From Polytrichum commune (Eukaryota > Streptophyta > Polytrichopsida > Polytrichales > Polytrichaceae): a stretch of 64,000 nucleotides of DNA. Where the stretch lies: NCBI GenBank assembly GCA_950295325.1, contig OX485805.1, positions 3,474,501-3,538,500 of the forward strand, read 5' to 3'. Below the pieces are notes generated by a model that saw only the letters and a program-made list of their open reading frames with translations, was not told the origin of the DNA and searched no databases. This document shows positions 1 through 12,251 of the stretch, one piece after another (the stretch's first letter is position 1; each line of letters starts with the position of its first letter). The translations under genes were made by a program, and so were the position numbers.

Positions 1-960
1 GACGGAGTGTTAAGTATCCAACTAGAGCAGTAAATAGATGGAAAAATAGAGACAAAGTGTTAAGTATCCATCTAGAACATTAAATAGATGGAATACTAGA
101 GACAAATTGTTTAGTAGTATCCATCCCCAACAATAATGTAGATGGAAAACTAGACACAAATTGTTTAGTAATAGCCATCCATAACAATAACATAGATGAA
201 AAACGAGAGGCAAATTGTTTAGTAGTATCCATCCACATCAATGAGTAGGTATAAAACTAGAGACAAAGTGTTAAGTATCCATCTAGAGTAGTAAATAGAT
301 GAAAAACTAGAGACAAAGTGTTAAGTGTCCATTTGGAGCAACAAATAGATGAAAGACTAGAGACAACGAGTTAAGTATCCATCTAGAACAGTAAATAGAT
401 GGAATACTAGAGACAAATTATTTAGTAGTATCCATCCCCAACAATAATGTAGATGGAAAACTAGACACAAATTGTTTAGTAATATCCATCCATAATGAGT
501 AGGTATAAAACTAGAGACAAAGTGTTAAGTATCCATCTGGAGCAGTAAATAGATGGAAAACTAGAGACAAAGTGTTACGTATCCATCTGGAGCAGCAAAT
601 AGATGAAAGACTAGAGACAACGCGTTAAGTGTCCATCTAGAACAGTAAATAGATGGAATACTAGAGACAAATTGTTTAGTAATATCCATCCCCAACAATT
701 ACGTAGATGGAAAACTAGAGACAAATTGTTTAGTAGTATCCATCCACATCAGTAAGTAGCTAGAAAACAAGAGGCAAAGTGTGAAGTATCCATCTGGAGC
801 AGTAAATAGATGAAAAACTGGAGACAAATAGTTGTGTGTCCAGCCACAACAGTAAAGTAAAGTAGATAGAAAACTAGAGGCAAATTGTTTGGTAGAATCC
901 ATCCCCAGCAGTAAGTCTAGAGATGAACTGTTGAGTATCCGACATGTAGCAGATCGAAAT
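1..960. repeat. Minisatellite of about 19 copies of a 50/54-bp unit
   Basis: Diverged units of 50-54 bp run head to tail. Each begins with a form of GACAAAGTGTTAAG, continues through TATCCATC and ends with ATGGAAAACTAGA. Two classes can be told apart. The 50-bp class has GTGTTAAGTATCCATCT, and the 54-bp class has TTGTTTAGTAGTATCCATCCC. The classes alternate in blocks, and five-unit blocks near 262-515 and 516-767 correspond to each other, so there is a higher-order repeat of about 254 bp. Short reading frames across the array only follow the repeat. The array may start before position 1. Confidence 0.9.
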
Positions 961-2059
961 ACAGGGGCGAGTCAATCCGTCACGTGTGTGCAGTATTTGA
1001 CATAGTAGAATGATGATGATAGAATAGGAAAAGTTTAGAGGAGGAATCCCCGCGGCCGGCATCTCCGAAGATTAAGTTGGAGATCAGTGAGGGAGAAATT
1101 TATAAATCAGGCGTTCGATCGGAAGGTCATGGGAAGAGGACTCGGTAGTTGCAGTATTAAAGAAGCATCCTGCCCTTGTAGTCAAGCTCATCTCTCTCTT
1201 TCTCTCTCTCTTTCCTTTATCGGCGGCACTCAAGCTGCGTTCCTTTTCCTTTGCTTTGCGCGCCTCCCCTCCCATGCTTTACTTGCACTCTATCTTACTC
1301 GTTAGTTTGACTGACACTCCCACTCTTTCCATGCTCATGCTTTCTTTGAAGCATTGCAAACCACATGTGACAGAGAGACAGACATAACCATCTCCACATT
1401 CAGCACTTACTTAACTTACACTTATATACCTATATACATAGCCTTTGTTGTTGGGTACTTGTAGCTTTGAGTGAGAGGCTGGATTAATAAGTTGAGTGCT
1501 TTAAAAAGGCTTTTTAGTCTGATCGACGCTACTCCATCGATCTGCTTCCAAGACGGGATCAAAAAGAAGTGATTAGATTCCGGTCAGTGGTTTTTTCTTT
1601 TCTTTCTGTGGCGGGGTATTGATGATTGAGGCTGTTTCTTTTTTTCAGAGTTTGGGAGAAGGTAGAGAGACCACTTTTTGCAGCTTTTTACAAGCTTTGA
1701 GGGGTGGGGAAGAATCTGGTACTTGATTGAGAGGGTTGGGGATCTGCACAAAACGAGTGAAGTTTGAGTTGAGTCTCGGGACTTTTGGAGTTTTGAGTTG
1801 TAGGGTGCAAACCCAGAATCTCTCTCTTCAATCATTCATTTGGGCGGGACCTTCATGTGTATTGGATTGCATCATCTAGAAGTTCTGGGTTCCTCTCCTT
1901 GACCATTTCCTGTCATTTCCTTGACCATTCGTTGCATCCTTTCTCCTCTCCTCCAGAGGGACTTGGTACTCATGTTGTGAGCGAGGTTTCCAATCCTGTT
2001 GTTCGCCCGGCTGTTTTTGTTGTTGTAGCTGCGATTCTGAGCGGAGTTGGTTAAGCAAG
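961..2059 (+). promoter_or_regulatory. 5' flank and probable 5'UTR of the GH31 gene
   Basis: No coding exon was recognised here. A TATA-like stretch (CTTATATACCTATATACATA, 1420-1440) lies about 620 bp before the proposed start codon, so transcription could begin near 1470 and give a long leader. A CT-rich run is at about 1189-1215, and several short T- and CT-rich tracts follow. The promoter assignment is inference from position and base composition. Confidence 0.3.
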
Positions 2060-5000
2060 ATGGTGCAACGAGAACGCGGACGGATGGCGATTGTGGCGAC
2101 GATGATGATGATTTCGACAATGTTGGTGACGTTGGCAGTGGTGGTTGGGGTGGTGAGCGCCGCAACAGGGGCACCCGAATCTCTGGGACAAGGCCAGAGA
2201 GTGATTTCGGTTTACGATTTCCCAGATGGCCGCGGCTTCATTGCAGACTTGGAGGTCATCGAACAAACTGAACTCTATGGCCCCGACATCGGCAACCTCC
2301 GCATGACTGTCAGGTACCACCACTAGAATGGAGTTTATTCCCTCCTTCCTTCCTTCCTTCCTTCCTTCCTTCCTCGTACTAGAATCGGGGTTTTCCATGT
2401 TCCTCCCAAATTCATTCCCAGGTTACGACAACAGTATGTTCGAAATTTCCCTATTCTAGTCTAGTCACTTTCTTCTTCCCTCTTTTTTCTTCCTTGAAGA
2501 AGGTGAAGAAGAGAGCCAATCTTTGATGGAAGGCATTGCTGAGCCTCTCTTCTTCAAGGATGCATTCTTTCGAGTCCTTCTGTTTTTCCAAATCACCCAA
2601 CCGAGAAGATTGATTAGCTACGCACATACATCAAATCTGACACCCAGTAGTCGCAAGTTTTTTTTTTGTGAAGATTTTGAAAGAGTACCCAATCACTTGA
2701 AGGCTTTTTGTGTTCCTAGTCTAGTCACCTTCTACTTCCTTGAAGAAGGTGAAGAAAGAGCCAAGTCTTTGTTCGAAGGCATCGCTGAACTTGCCTTCTT
2801 CAAGCGTACCTTCTTCCGAGTCCTTTTGTTTTCAAACTAGCTAACCGAGAAAGATGGTTAGATATTGAATTTACATGAAGTCTGATACAAGTCACATGTT
2901 TGTTTCTGAAGAGTTTGAAAGAGTAGTATCCAATCACAAGAGGTTACTTCAAAGGGTTTGAAGAATAGTACCCAATCGCAAGTCTTTTTCTGAAGCAGCA
3001 CTCAATCATAAAGTGTTCATTTTTGTGAAGAGGTTGAAGAGCACCCAATCCCAAACTTTGTGAAATAGCTTGAAGAATGTGAATCTGGGTGAGGTGGGTT
3101 TCTGAGATGGACCAAACTATCACCTAATAATCAACGGAAACCAAACAAAACGAAAACCTGGATTCTTCAGTCACTCACTCACTCACTCCTTCCTTCCTTC
3201 CCTTGGTGTATCTGCAATGTTTAGTTTTCAGGCTTCTGATCACTCAACCTTGTGTTGTTGCAATTTCTTTTTGTTCCTGACATATTTTTTGGGGAATTTG
3301 TATTCCTACAGAGTAGAAGGCGAGTTCCGAGTGCATGTTTCGATCACGGACACGTCAGGATCCCGGTGGGAGGTTCCCAACTGGCTAGTTCCACGCAACG
3401 AGCCTACGGTGAAGAAGAACCGACTTGGGTTACCCCAAGAGAGTTTAATCAAGATAACCTACACACAAAACCCATTCGGATTTGCAGTCACCCGAATTTC
3501 CAACAACGAGGTGCTCTTCAACTCAACCCCAAGCGCTGGGAGTGCAGGAGGAGTGCACTCATTCAACTCCATGGTGTTCAAGGACCAGTACTTGGAAATC
3601 TCAACCCAAATCCCAGCCTCCGCCACACTGTTTGGGTTGGGAGAGAGTACAAGACCCGATGGCCTGCCTCTTGCAAAGGGCAGGACATACACTCTTTGGG
3701 CCACGGATATAGGCGCCATGAATGCTAATGTGGATTTGTATGGGGCTTACCCTTACTACATGGATGTACGTGAAGGGGGGTTAACCCATGGAGTGTTGCT
3801 TTTGAATAGCAATGGCATGGACATCCATTATGGGAAGGATTACTTGACTTACCATGTTATTGGTGGGAGCCTGGATTTCTACTTCTTCGCTGGCCCTACC
3901 CCCATGGACGTTGTGGATCAATACACTAACCTCGTTGGCCGCCCTGCTCCCATGCCCTACTGGTCCTTTGGTGAGCCTCCAGTTTTCTTTCATCTTTACT
4001 CTGCAATTTGTTCTCTGGAATTTTAGGAAAGCGTCAGTGTGTTTTCTTCTTGTTGGTCTTCAGCTTGGGCTTGGGATTGGCTAGTTTAATTCTGCTCTCA
4101 GAGCTTCAGTTTGCATCAGCTTATGTGTCACTTGGGCTTGGAAATGGGCTAGATTGAGGTCTATTGTTTCTGTTTTCCCTGCTCTCATTGAGAGCCTCAG
4201 TACCGTCTGTTGGGTGTCTGTCATGTTTTGTTCTTGGCTAGATTGTATTTCCCTCTGTTTTCCCGCACTTTTTGAGAGCTTGAACAGTAGTGTCAGTGTG
4301 TGTCTCGTCTTTGGTTCAATTCGGCTTGCAAATTGGCCAGATTGAGTTTTGCGTCTCTGCTTTCTTGGAATTTTTGGCTAGCTTCAGTAGCATCAGTTTT
4401 GTGTCTTGTTTGTTTCACTTCGGCAATGGCAACCTTGGCTTGATGGAGTTTGTTCTCTATTTTCCCTGCAATTTTGGGGAGCTTCAGGAGAATCAGTTTG
4501 TGTCTTATTTGTTTCAGCAAGGGCTTAGAACTTGTTTTAGCCCAGTTATAGGCGGCCTTGGCCTAGATTGAGTGTTTTCTGTGTTTTTCCTGCAACCAGA
4601 GAGCTTCAGTTGCGTCAGTTTGTGTCTTGTTTGTTCTTGGCAAATTTTTGAATTTCAACTCTGATTTCCTGCAATTTGAGAACTCGAGTAGGGTCCGTTT
4701 TCAGTATGGCTTGGGAATTGGCTAACTTGGGTTTGTTCTGTGTTTTCCTGCAATTTCTGACAACTTCAGGAGAGACAGTTTGTCTTTGTTCTTGGCTAGA
4801 TTGAAGTATTTCTTCCTTTGCCTGCATTTTGTTGGGAGCTTCAATAGCGTCAGTGTGTATCTTCGGCTTAGGAATTGGCTAGATGGAGCTTGTTCTCTGT
4901 TTTCCTGCAACTCTTGAGAACTTGAGTGGCGTCACTTTGTGTCTTGTTTGTTTCAGTTGGGCTTGAGAATTATTTCAGTTCCAGCATGGCTATGGCATCC

Positions 5001-7921
5001 TTGGCTACATTATTGAGCATCAAAACTAAGACTGGGTTATGATGTGTTATGTACAACAGGGTTCCATCAGTGCAGATGGGGATATAAGAATGTGGAGGAC
5101 CTGAGATACGTTGTGGAGAACTACAAGAAGGCTAACATTCCTCTGGACACCATGTGGAATGACATCGACTACATGCAAAACTACTTGGACTTCACCACCG
5201 ACGCCGTCAACTACCCTGAACACGAGCTCAAGAAATTCATCGAGGAGCTTCACGAGGGTGGCCAGCATTACGTTCTCATCCTTGACCCTGGTACGTGCCT
5301 CAATCATAATCTGTCCACAGAGCTTCATCCTATTCTAAATTGTCACCACCTACGTTGTAATTTCTTGAGCTCACCTGATTCTTGCACTCTTTTGTTGCAA
5401 TTAGTTTTCTCTTCTCTTTCTTCTTGTTCCGGCGTGGAGACATTAATAGCATTCTAAAACATGGGCTCATCGATCACTCGAGCATCCGTGATGTTGCAAT
5501 GTGAAAATTAAGATGGGGTCAACCGTCAGTTAATTGGGAACCAAAGTTTAATGGTGACGATGCTAGTAAGGCACCTCCATTCGCATTAAGTATGTTAAAA
5601 AGTCTCTTTTGACTGAAGGTAGATTGGTCACACTTTTAGTGGGCCAGCCTCCCCTTATTACCATGTCCAATGAGAAAATCATGGGAGTGGTATTGTGGCC
5701 GCCTAACCCACAAATATCGCTCCCATGAGTTTGGGCATAACCCCATTATTGTGAGTTGACACTAGCAACAAATCACGATTCACAAAGTCGTAGATGAGAT
5801 TCAACTGAATACGCTCCGAACTACTTGAGAATTCTGTTCGGACCCTAACATAAGAATTTGTGTGATTGAATATTTTTTTTCAGGTATCAGCATGGCATAC
5901 AAGAACTACAGCACACTTGAGCGGGGTCTTAAAGAAGACATTTTCCTCAAGACAGAGGAAGGCAAAAACTATCTTGCACAAGTGTGGCCCGGCCCCGTGT
6001 ATTTCCCTGATTTCCTTAACCCCAAGGGCAGGGCATGGTGGGTGAACGAAGTTGTGGAGTTCCAGAAGAAAATCCCCTTCGATGGCCTATGGATCGACAT
6101 GAACGAAGTCTCCAACTTCTGCAGTGGCAGCACTTGCACTTTCTCCGGGGTGATTTACCCGGACGAGAATCAATGCTACCTGAAGTGCAGCAAGACGCAG
6201 ACGACATGGGACATGCCCCCTTACAAAATTGCAAGGGACGGTGCTTACGAGTTGATTGGTGACAAAACCATGGCCATGACTGTGAAGCACTTTGATGGTA
6301 CGTCCGAGTACAATGCTCACAATTTATATGGGCTTTCGGAGTCAATCGCCACGAATGAAGCACTCAAACTTGCACGAAAGAAGCGACCTTTCATTCTCTC
6401 AAGGTACTTCCAATTTTTCTCTTTTTCTTGAGAATGATGTCCAGCGTCTCTCCGTTACCCTCTCAAATATAGGTGTCGAATTAAGATCTTTGTCAATGCC
6501 GCATTCTTTCAGGTTGCAATCGGAATTTCAGATAAGATGTTCTGGTTTCAACTTTCTCACATCGCTGTGATGATGCAAGCAATTCACTTAACCTCTAGAC
6601 TGATAACTAGTTTATAACTTAGTAGGAAATTGCCAATGCTTGTTTGTATTGTTAAGTTTCAGGTTAATGCAAAGGATGGTATTTGGGCACTCTCTCTTAG
6701 TTGCCTTTCCAATCAGACAATTTCTTAGACGATTTCCAATCAGAAACGTATGAGAATTTAGCACTCCTGCAGTGCTATAATCCTTGTTGTGTTGCTTTGA
6801 TACATCATGTCATCTAACCTTTAAACTGTTATTTTCTTTTCCTTTCTCTCAGGTCGACATTCGTAGGATCAGGAGCACACACTGCCCACTGGACCGGAGA
6901 CAACGCAGCGACATGGAAAGACTTGGAATACTCAATCTCCACCATGATCAACTCAGGAATGGTAGGGGTGCCCATGGTGGGTGCAGACATTTGCGGGTTC
7001 GCAGAGAACACGACCGAAGAGCTTTGCCAGAGATGGATCCAGCTTGGAGCCTTCTACCCATTCTCGCGGTCCCACAGCATGAACGTAGCCATCCCCCAGG
7101 AAGTTTACATCTGGGATACAGTTGCAGCTTCAGCCCGAACTTCCCTCGGTCTTCGATACCGCCTTCTGCCCTACTTATACAGCTTGATGTTCGAGTCACA
7201 CAACAAGGGGTCTCCAATTGCGAGGGCCCTCTTCTTCGCGTTCCCTGAGGACTCCAACACTTTGACTGTGAGTAACCAGTTTCTGCTTGGGACTGGAGTT
7301 ATGGTCTCCCCAGTTGTGACCCCGAAGACAACCTCAGTTAGGGCTTACTTCCCTAGAGGCACATGGTACAACATGTTCGATTACACCTCGAAGGTTGAAA
7401 GCTCGGGTGAGCATGTAACCCTAAATGCCCCGGCTGATGCTATCAATGTGCATGTGCATGAGGGGGTCATCATCCCTATGCAAGAGGGTGGGTTAACTAC
7501 TTCGGCTGCGAAGAAGACGCCGTTTACGCTCGTGGTCGCGTTTTCGGCCTCGAAACAGGCCGGGTTTGCGAGAGGGAAGTTGTTTTTGGATAACGGTGAG
7601 GACTTTGAGATGGAGATTCGCAAGGGGAGATCGACCTTTGTGCGCTTCTTTGGGCAACAGAGTTTGGAGAAGGGCGTCCTGTCAACTACAGTGGTGAGTG
7701 GGGATTATGCTGTCAAGGAGGGATGGGCTGTGCAGACAGTGGTCATCCTTGGTGCTAACAGTGCACCTACTGACATCAAAATCAATGGTGAATCCGTGTT
7801 CTGCACTGTGAAATCCACTTTCGATGCGAAGGTCCCATCGCTTACGATCTCGGGACTCGCATTGTCGGTTGGGAAGGAGTTTGAGTTGCAATGGAGCACC
7901 CAAGGGCACACCAGTTTTTGA
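2060..7921 (+). CDS. GH31 alpha-xylosidase / alpha-glucosidase (XYL1-like), secreted
   Basis: Five exons join in frame: 2060-2313, 3312-3970, 5060-5290, 5884-6403 and 6853-7921. They give 910 residues, close to the 915 of Arabidopsis XYL1, and all introns are GT-AG. Residues 1 to about 34 look like a signal peptide (RERGR followed by a long Met/Val/Ala hydrophobic stretch), so the product should enter the secretory pathway and act in the apoplast. The GH31 signatures are present: GFHQCRWGY, the nucleophile motif DGLWIDMNE with Asp453, and the acid/base motif HWTGDN with Asp571. By family knowledge it removes non-reducing terminal alpha-linked xylose from xyloglucan oligosaccharides, or alpha-glucose from maltosides. 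Sequence alone does not separate these, although length and motifs favour the XYL1 type. Introns 1 and 2 carry tandem repeats. No breaks in the reading frame were seen. Confidence 0.93.
2336..2374. repeat. (CCTT)n microsatellite in GH31 intron 1
   Basis: About eight TTCC/CCTT repeats lie just downstream of the exon 1 donor. A second short tract (ACTC then TTCC repeats, about 3172-3201) lies near the end of the same intron. Confidence 0.85.
2450..3075. repeat. Tandem duplication of about 260 bp in GH31 intron 1
   Basis: The block at about 2453-2715 (CTAGTCTAGTCAC, CCTTGAAGAAGGTGAAGA, GGCATTGCTGAGCCT, CGAGTCCTTCTG, ACCGAGAAGATTG) recurs at about 2717-2950 with the same order of landmarks. A more degraded third part with GTTTGAAGAATAGTACCCAATC follows to about 3075. 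It lies wholly within the intron, so it does not alter the protein. Confidence 0.75.
3985..4975. repeat. About 11-copy, roughly 90-bp tandem array filling GH31 intron 2
   Basis: Almost the entire second intron is a degenerate tandem array. Each unit runs through GGCTAGATTGAGTTTG, CTCTGTTTTCCTGCAATTT, GAGAGCTTCAGTAGCGTCAG and TTTGTGTCTTGTTTG. Unit length ranges from about 70 to 120 bp, and copies differ by many substitutions and small gaps. Reading frames inside it are by-products. Confidence 0.8.
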
Positions 7922-8600
7922 GAAGATTCTTTGAGCACATGAATTCGGAGGAAGAAAAAGGAGTCGCATGATTTGGTAAAACATGTTGTGTGAGACTCTT
8001 CGGTGGTGGTGGTCGTGGCCGGAGGTGTAAATTATGTGCAAGAAGAATAGATAACTCTCAACAATTTTGTAAAGAGGGTCTGAGGACATTAGTAGTCGGA
8101 GGAGTTGGACTCTAGTTGTTATACTTAGTGCTATCACTGCACCACTTTTTAGGTCATCGATTCTCAATTCTTTACATTATCGGTCGGCAGTGACTGGGTA
8201 GCAAGATCCACATTGTCCGAGTGCTGCTTTTGTAGCAGCTGCTATATTATGATAGACACCTGCACTGTATACCCATCTATATGGGGAATCTGAAGCTTCC
8301 CCAACTGTACAATACTATCACTTCAATCAAAAGCAAGATCATAATCTACTCAAATGTGTGGATACAGTTGTGATGATTTTCATGTTTTTCCAATGCTTTG
8401 GGTACTGTTTGAAGGAAGAAGCAGCACCGGTACAGTGTGATTCTTTTGGCCGTGTCTGCAGGTGTAAATTATGTACACGAAGAATAGGTAACTCTCAACC
8501 AATTTTGCGTAGGGGTAAATCATGCGTGCATATATTGCGGTGAGTTCTGCCTCATAGTTCTTCGAAATGTAGTTATACTGAAATTTGTGGATCAATATAA
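7922..8600 (+). other. GH31 3'UTR and flank with a partial duplication
   Basis: The segment after the GH31 stop holds the probable 3'UTR. About 55 bp at 8026-8080 (AGGTGTAAATTATGTGCAAG, ATAACTCTCAACAATTTTG) recur at 8461-8515 with several changes, about 435 bp downstream in the same orientation. No gene is supported. Confidence 0.5.
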
Positions 8601-8954
8601 ACCCTTAAATCAGTGGAGGAGTCAGTGTGCAGCAATATTTAGCATCTTTCATACCGGATGTTGTGCTCAATCGCCCATGAAACAAGATTCAAGTAGTCGC
8701 CACAACAATGTATCAAAATGAGTGTGTTGCGGTGATTTCTGTTTCATAGACTTAAGGTTCTGAAGCATCTACAACCGATAAAATAAGAGAGTTCGCATCT
8801 GCTTAGGAGGAGTAACTTATAGCAGCGAACTTTTTTTTTTTCTTCCCAACAGAAACATATTCTAAGGAGAATGGAATTCTTTCAATTTTTTTCATGAATA
8901 TGGAAGTTGCCACAAATTTTAAAGCGGATAAAGTTTAGGGTAACACACAATCGA

Positions 8955-9765
8955 TCTATAGGGGAATCCATAAGTGCTCATCTTTAGTGTAGGTGCCTAT
9001 TCATGATCAAGAGCCCATCGGCAATCTTTAGGGTACCAGAATTTCACACAGGCTGGGACTAAATTGTGATCAAGTTGGGACTAAATTTCCATAGGTCGGA
9101 ACCATGAGTGCCATGACACATGTCTTGGTTTTGAGTGCTAAAGTGAGGAGGAATGAGTGGTTAAAATGAGTAGTTATGGCAGACTCTAGACATTGGCAAT
9201 ATGTTCTAGCCAACTTTTGGCTTCAAAAATTCACATAAATTTCAATACAAGGAATAAAATCACCAAACAAAATTGCAGTCCTTCATATTTCTATCTTCAT
9301 GCATGGGAAAATTTTACACTGCCTTATATTTCTCCATATTTGGCACAAAATCTTTTAAGTGATCAATTATGAGCACCTCTACTCTACATGCTAATTCTTG
9401 GCGACAACAATTGTCAAAACTTGCATGAGGGTATAGTTGAAGCACCTATTTTCAGTCAGGAACCTATAGGGTGCCATAAGTACAATCATGCTGGGACTAA
9501 ATTCCATTCATGTAATAGTGTCATGTCACATGTCCTTGGTTTTGATGCTAAAGTGAGGAGGAATGAGCGGATATGGCACACTCTAGACATTGGTAATACA
9601 TTCGGGCCAACTTTTGGCTTCCAAAATTCACATTTTCAATTTAAGGAATAAAATTACCTAAAATTTTGCAATTCTCATGATTTCTACCTTCCTACATGGA
9701 AAATTTTGCACGCCTTATACTTCTCCATATATGGCACAAAATCTCTTTGGAGCAAGTACTTGTAG
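8955..9765. repeat. Two-copy tandem duplication of about 410 bp
   Basis: The block at about 8955-9365 and the block at about 9366-9765 share an ordered series of landmarks: GCTGGGACTAAATT, GCTAAAGTGAGGAGGAATGAG, CTCTAGACATTGG, GCCAACTTTTGGCTTC, TTTCTCCATAT and GGCACAAAATCT. Identity is imperfect, with indels. There is no coding continuity across the copies. The following 9766-10799 contains no feature I can support. Confidence 0.8.
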
Positions 9766-10799
9766 ATGCACCCAGATAATTGGGTGCCTCTGCCAGAACT
9801 GAGAGAACTTTACGTGGTTTTTAGGAAAGACTTTAGTTGTTTGATAAAGCCATGTGGGGATGGGCCTTTAGTTGAAGGTACTGGACTCTAGTATACTTGC
9901 CCTCATTGCTTCAATTCCTCGGTCTTACTGGAATTCTTAATACCAAGAGAGCCATATAGATAGGAAAGAATTATACACAAACTACACAGTATGAGAATTA
10001 AGCAAACCCTAGGAGGAAAAAAACTCTCGTGTGGAGTGAAAATCAAGCACAAGGGAATGCCAGGTTAGGTCAAAACCAACAAAAAAAATTTATCACTGCA
10101 TTACCCTAATTAACAGATTGAATTATCAATTTTACTTTATCTTTTGCTATTTGAAGGGAAAAAAGAAGAAAGCAGGGTCGTCCTGCATATCAAAGATCTT
10201 TCTCCCATGACATAGCAGATAACCGACCTTTCCCCTGCCCCAAGTCAGACATGTCATGTTCAAGTATATTTTTATAAGCTTGATTCTAGGATTTTGCACT
10301 TTTGCATGGAATTTCGGTAATGGAGCTTCTTGCACATGCACGAGTGCAGGCCAGGCCTTTGCAAAATTGCCTCATTTTCAGCTACATTATAAGAGCAAAA
10401 GTAGCATCATCTATTATCTCTAGATTATGGGATGTTGGATAATTTGACTCAAGTTGTTTAGTTTCTTTGATGAACTTCTTTTTAATCTCAATGCTATCAC
10501 TGCTCGTTCCCACAGTCATTTGGTGCTCCAAAGAGTTTCCTGAGATTCTTCGTAATTTGATGGCCAGGAATAACTTCGTCTTGATTTGCTCCCTTCCAAG
10601 AAACAACAATAGGATGGGTACATTTGATCTTGAACTTAGAGCAACTCCCATGGTCACTTGAATATGATCCTCTTAATAGTCAGCTTTCTTGGTTTAACTT
10701 GCACAGCTCCTGCAGCAAACATATCAAATTTTTGTAGTACAGGTTTAAGTATCATTATGTATGTGTTTCGTTTGTGGGTACTTCAAAGTGATTGCAGAA

Positions 10800-11075
10800 A
10801 AGACACTCCATGATAATTTCATGTGGACTTTCAGCTTCAGATTGACAAAGGTATTTTGTGCATAGATAATTTCCAAGATATTATAGATTCGCCACCCCAC
10901 GCTAATTTCATCTGGACTTTCAGCCTTCAGATTTACAAAGATGTTCTGTGCATTGCTCACTACTTAAATAATCTTCAGGATGTTCTAAATTCACCATCCC
11001 ATGATAATTTCGATTGGACTTTCAGCCTTCAGAATTCCGAAGATGTTTTGAGCATCGCCCACTAGATAATTTCCA
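10800..11075. repeat. Three-copy tandem repeat of about 90 bp
   Basis: Three consecutive units share CATGATAATTTC, TGGACTTTCAGCCTTCAGA, AAAGATGTTCTGTGCAT and AATAATCTTCAGGATGTT. The unit keeps one frame open for 80 codons, but composition and repetition make a real protein unlikely. It may belong to a longer untranslated transcript. Confidence 0.75.
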
Positions 11076-12251
11076 GTTGCAAGGAGTGATCTGTGTAGCT
11101 TTTCCAGACTCCATCAGATGCATGCTCCGCAAAGACAAACAAAATAAAATCAAGTCCAAGTAGAGATTATCAACCATGAGGCAGTCAACAAATAGCTGCT
11201 CTAGGGTAGGCCATAGCTTTGTACATTAACAGGCCACCAATGTCGAGTCTCTCATGCAACTAACAATGTACCTGCAATGTACCTACATTAACAGTCTACC
11301 AATGTCTCTCCTGCTCCTGCACGTCCTTGTAAGAATTTCCAGTTATCTCAGAGATAACCTAGCTCACATGAATACACTGAACCTAGTAATGCTCTAACAG
11401 GAAACATCATCCTTCATATAGTGCACAACTTGACTGCAGAAATTTATGCATCTGACATTCACAATTTGTGCAAACACACAAATCGGACAAGAGTACCAAT
11501 ATCATCGCCAGGGACATCAAATCTTGCCAATTCTTTGCAAGCATGTGGTTGGTAGGTGTGCCAGCACACATTAGACGCTTTAGTTCTAGATCATATTGCC
11601 AATCTCTGATATGGAACTAGGAACAAATTCTGCACATGCACAACATAATTTTCAACTGTTGCTCAAATCATCCCATATCAGGAACTGCACATGCACCTTC
11701 AACCACAGGAACAGCAGGAAATCTCGGCAGAGCATGCCATGGCTCAGAGCAGAAATCTTTTGAAGACTGCCCAAGTGAAACCCTGACCAGACCACTGGCC
11801 CATTGGGAAGACCAAACGTTCCTTCAGAGACTAACCGGCACACAAAGTGCTGTGAAAAGGTAAAAGTTGATGATCATTTATGAAAATATTGTACTAACAC
11901 AAATGTGCTCAAATCCAGGGGAACCGTACAAAACGATAATGAGAAACTAAGTGACCCCACAAGCAGCTCACAATGAATTGTCCAACATGGGAAGAGTTAC
12001 AGTAAGTGTATATTGCAGGGCTACTGAACAAAGATATGCTTCATGCCCCAGCCTCTATCCCATCATTCTGGTTGGCCATTATCTGAAGTAATTACCTGGC
12101 GACTGATGTGTCTTGCCAGGTGATTGATATGTTCCCCAAAGCCCTCATCATGGCAAGCCTTAGCTACAGGATGCACTTCCAATACATCAGAAAGATAGAT
12201 ACAGGGACTTGGGACCGCAACTCGATGAAGCAGACCATCAGAGAAAGTGCA
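11076..12251 (-). other. Spacer and probable 3'UTR of the RPN6 gene
   Basis: No gene is recognised. The right-hand part, up to the RPN6 stop codon at 12252, is probably its 3'UTR on the minus strand. The rest is unremarkable AT-rich spacer. Confidence 0.35.

Noticed and set aside
1-960. CRISPR-like array
   Set aside because: The units are contiguous without unique spacers, vary along their length and sit in plant nuclear DNA. It is a minisatellite.
1872-2398. Minus-strand open frames opposite GH31 exon 1
   Set aside because: They overlap the plus-strand exon and simple repeats and have no recognisable domain.
8026-8595. Minus-strand frames with similar text at 7682-8167 and 8380-8595
   Set aside because: The likeness follows from the duplicated 3'UTR segment, and no domain is seen.
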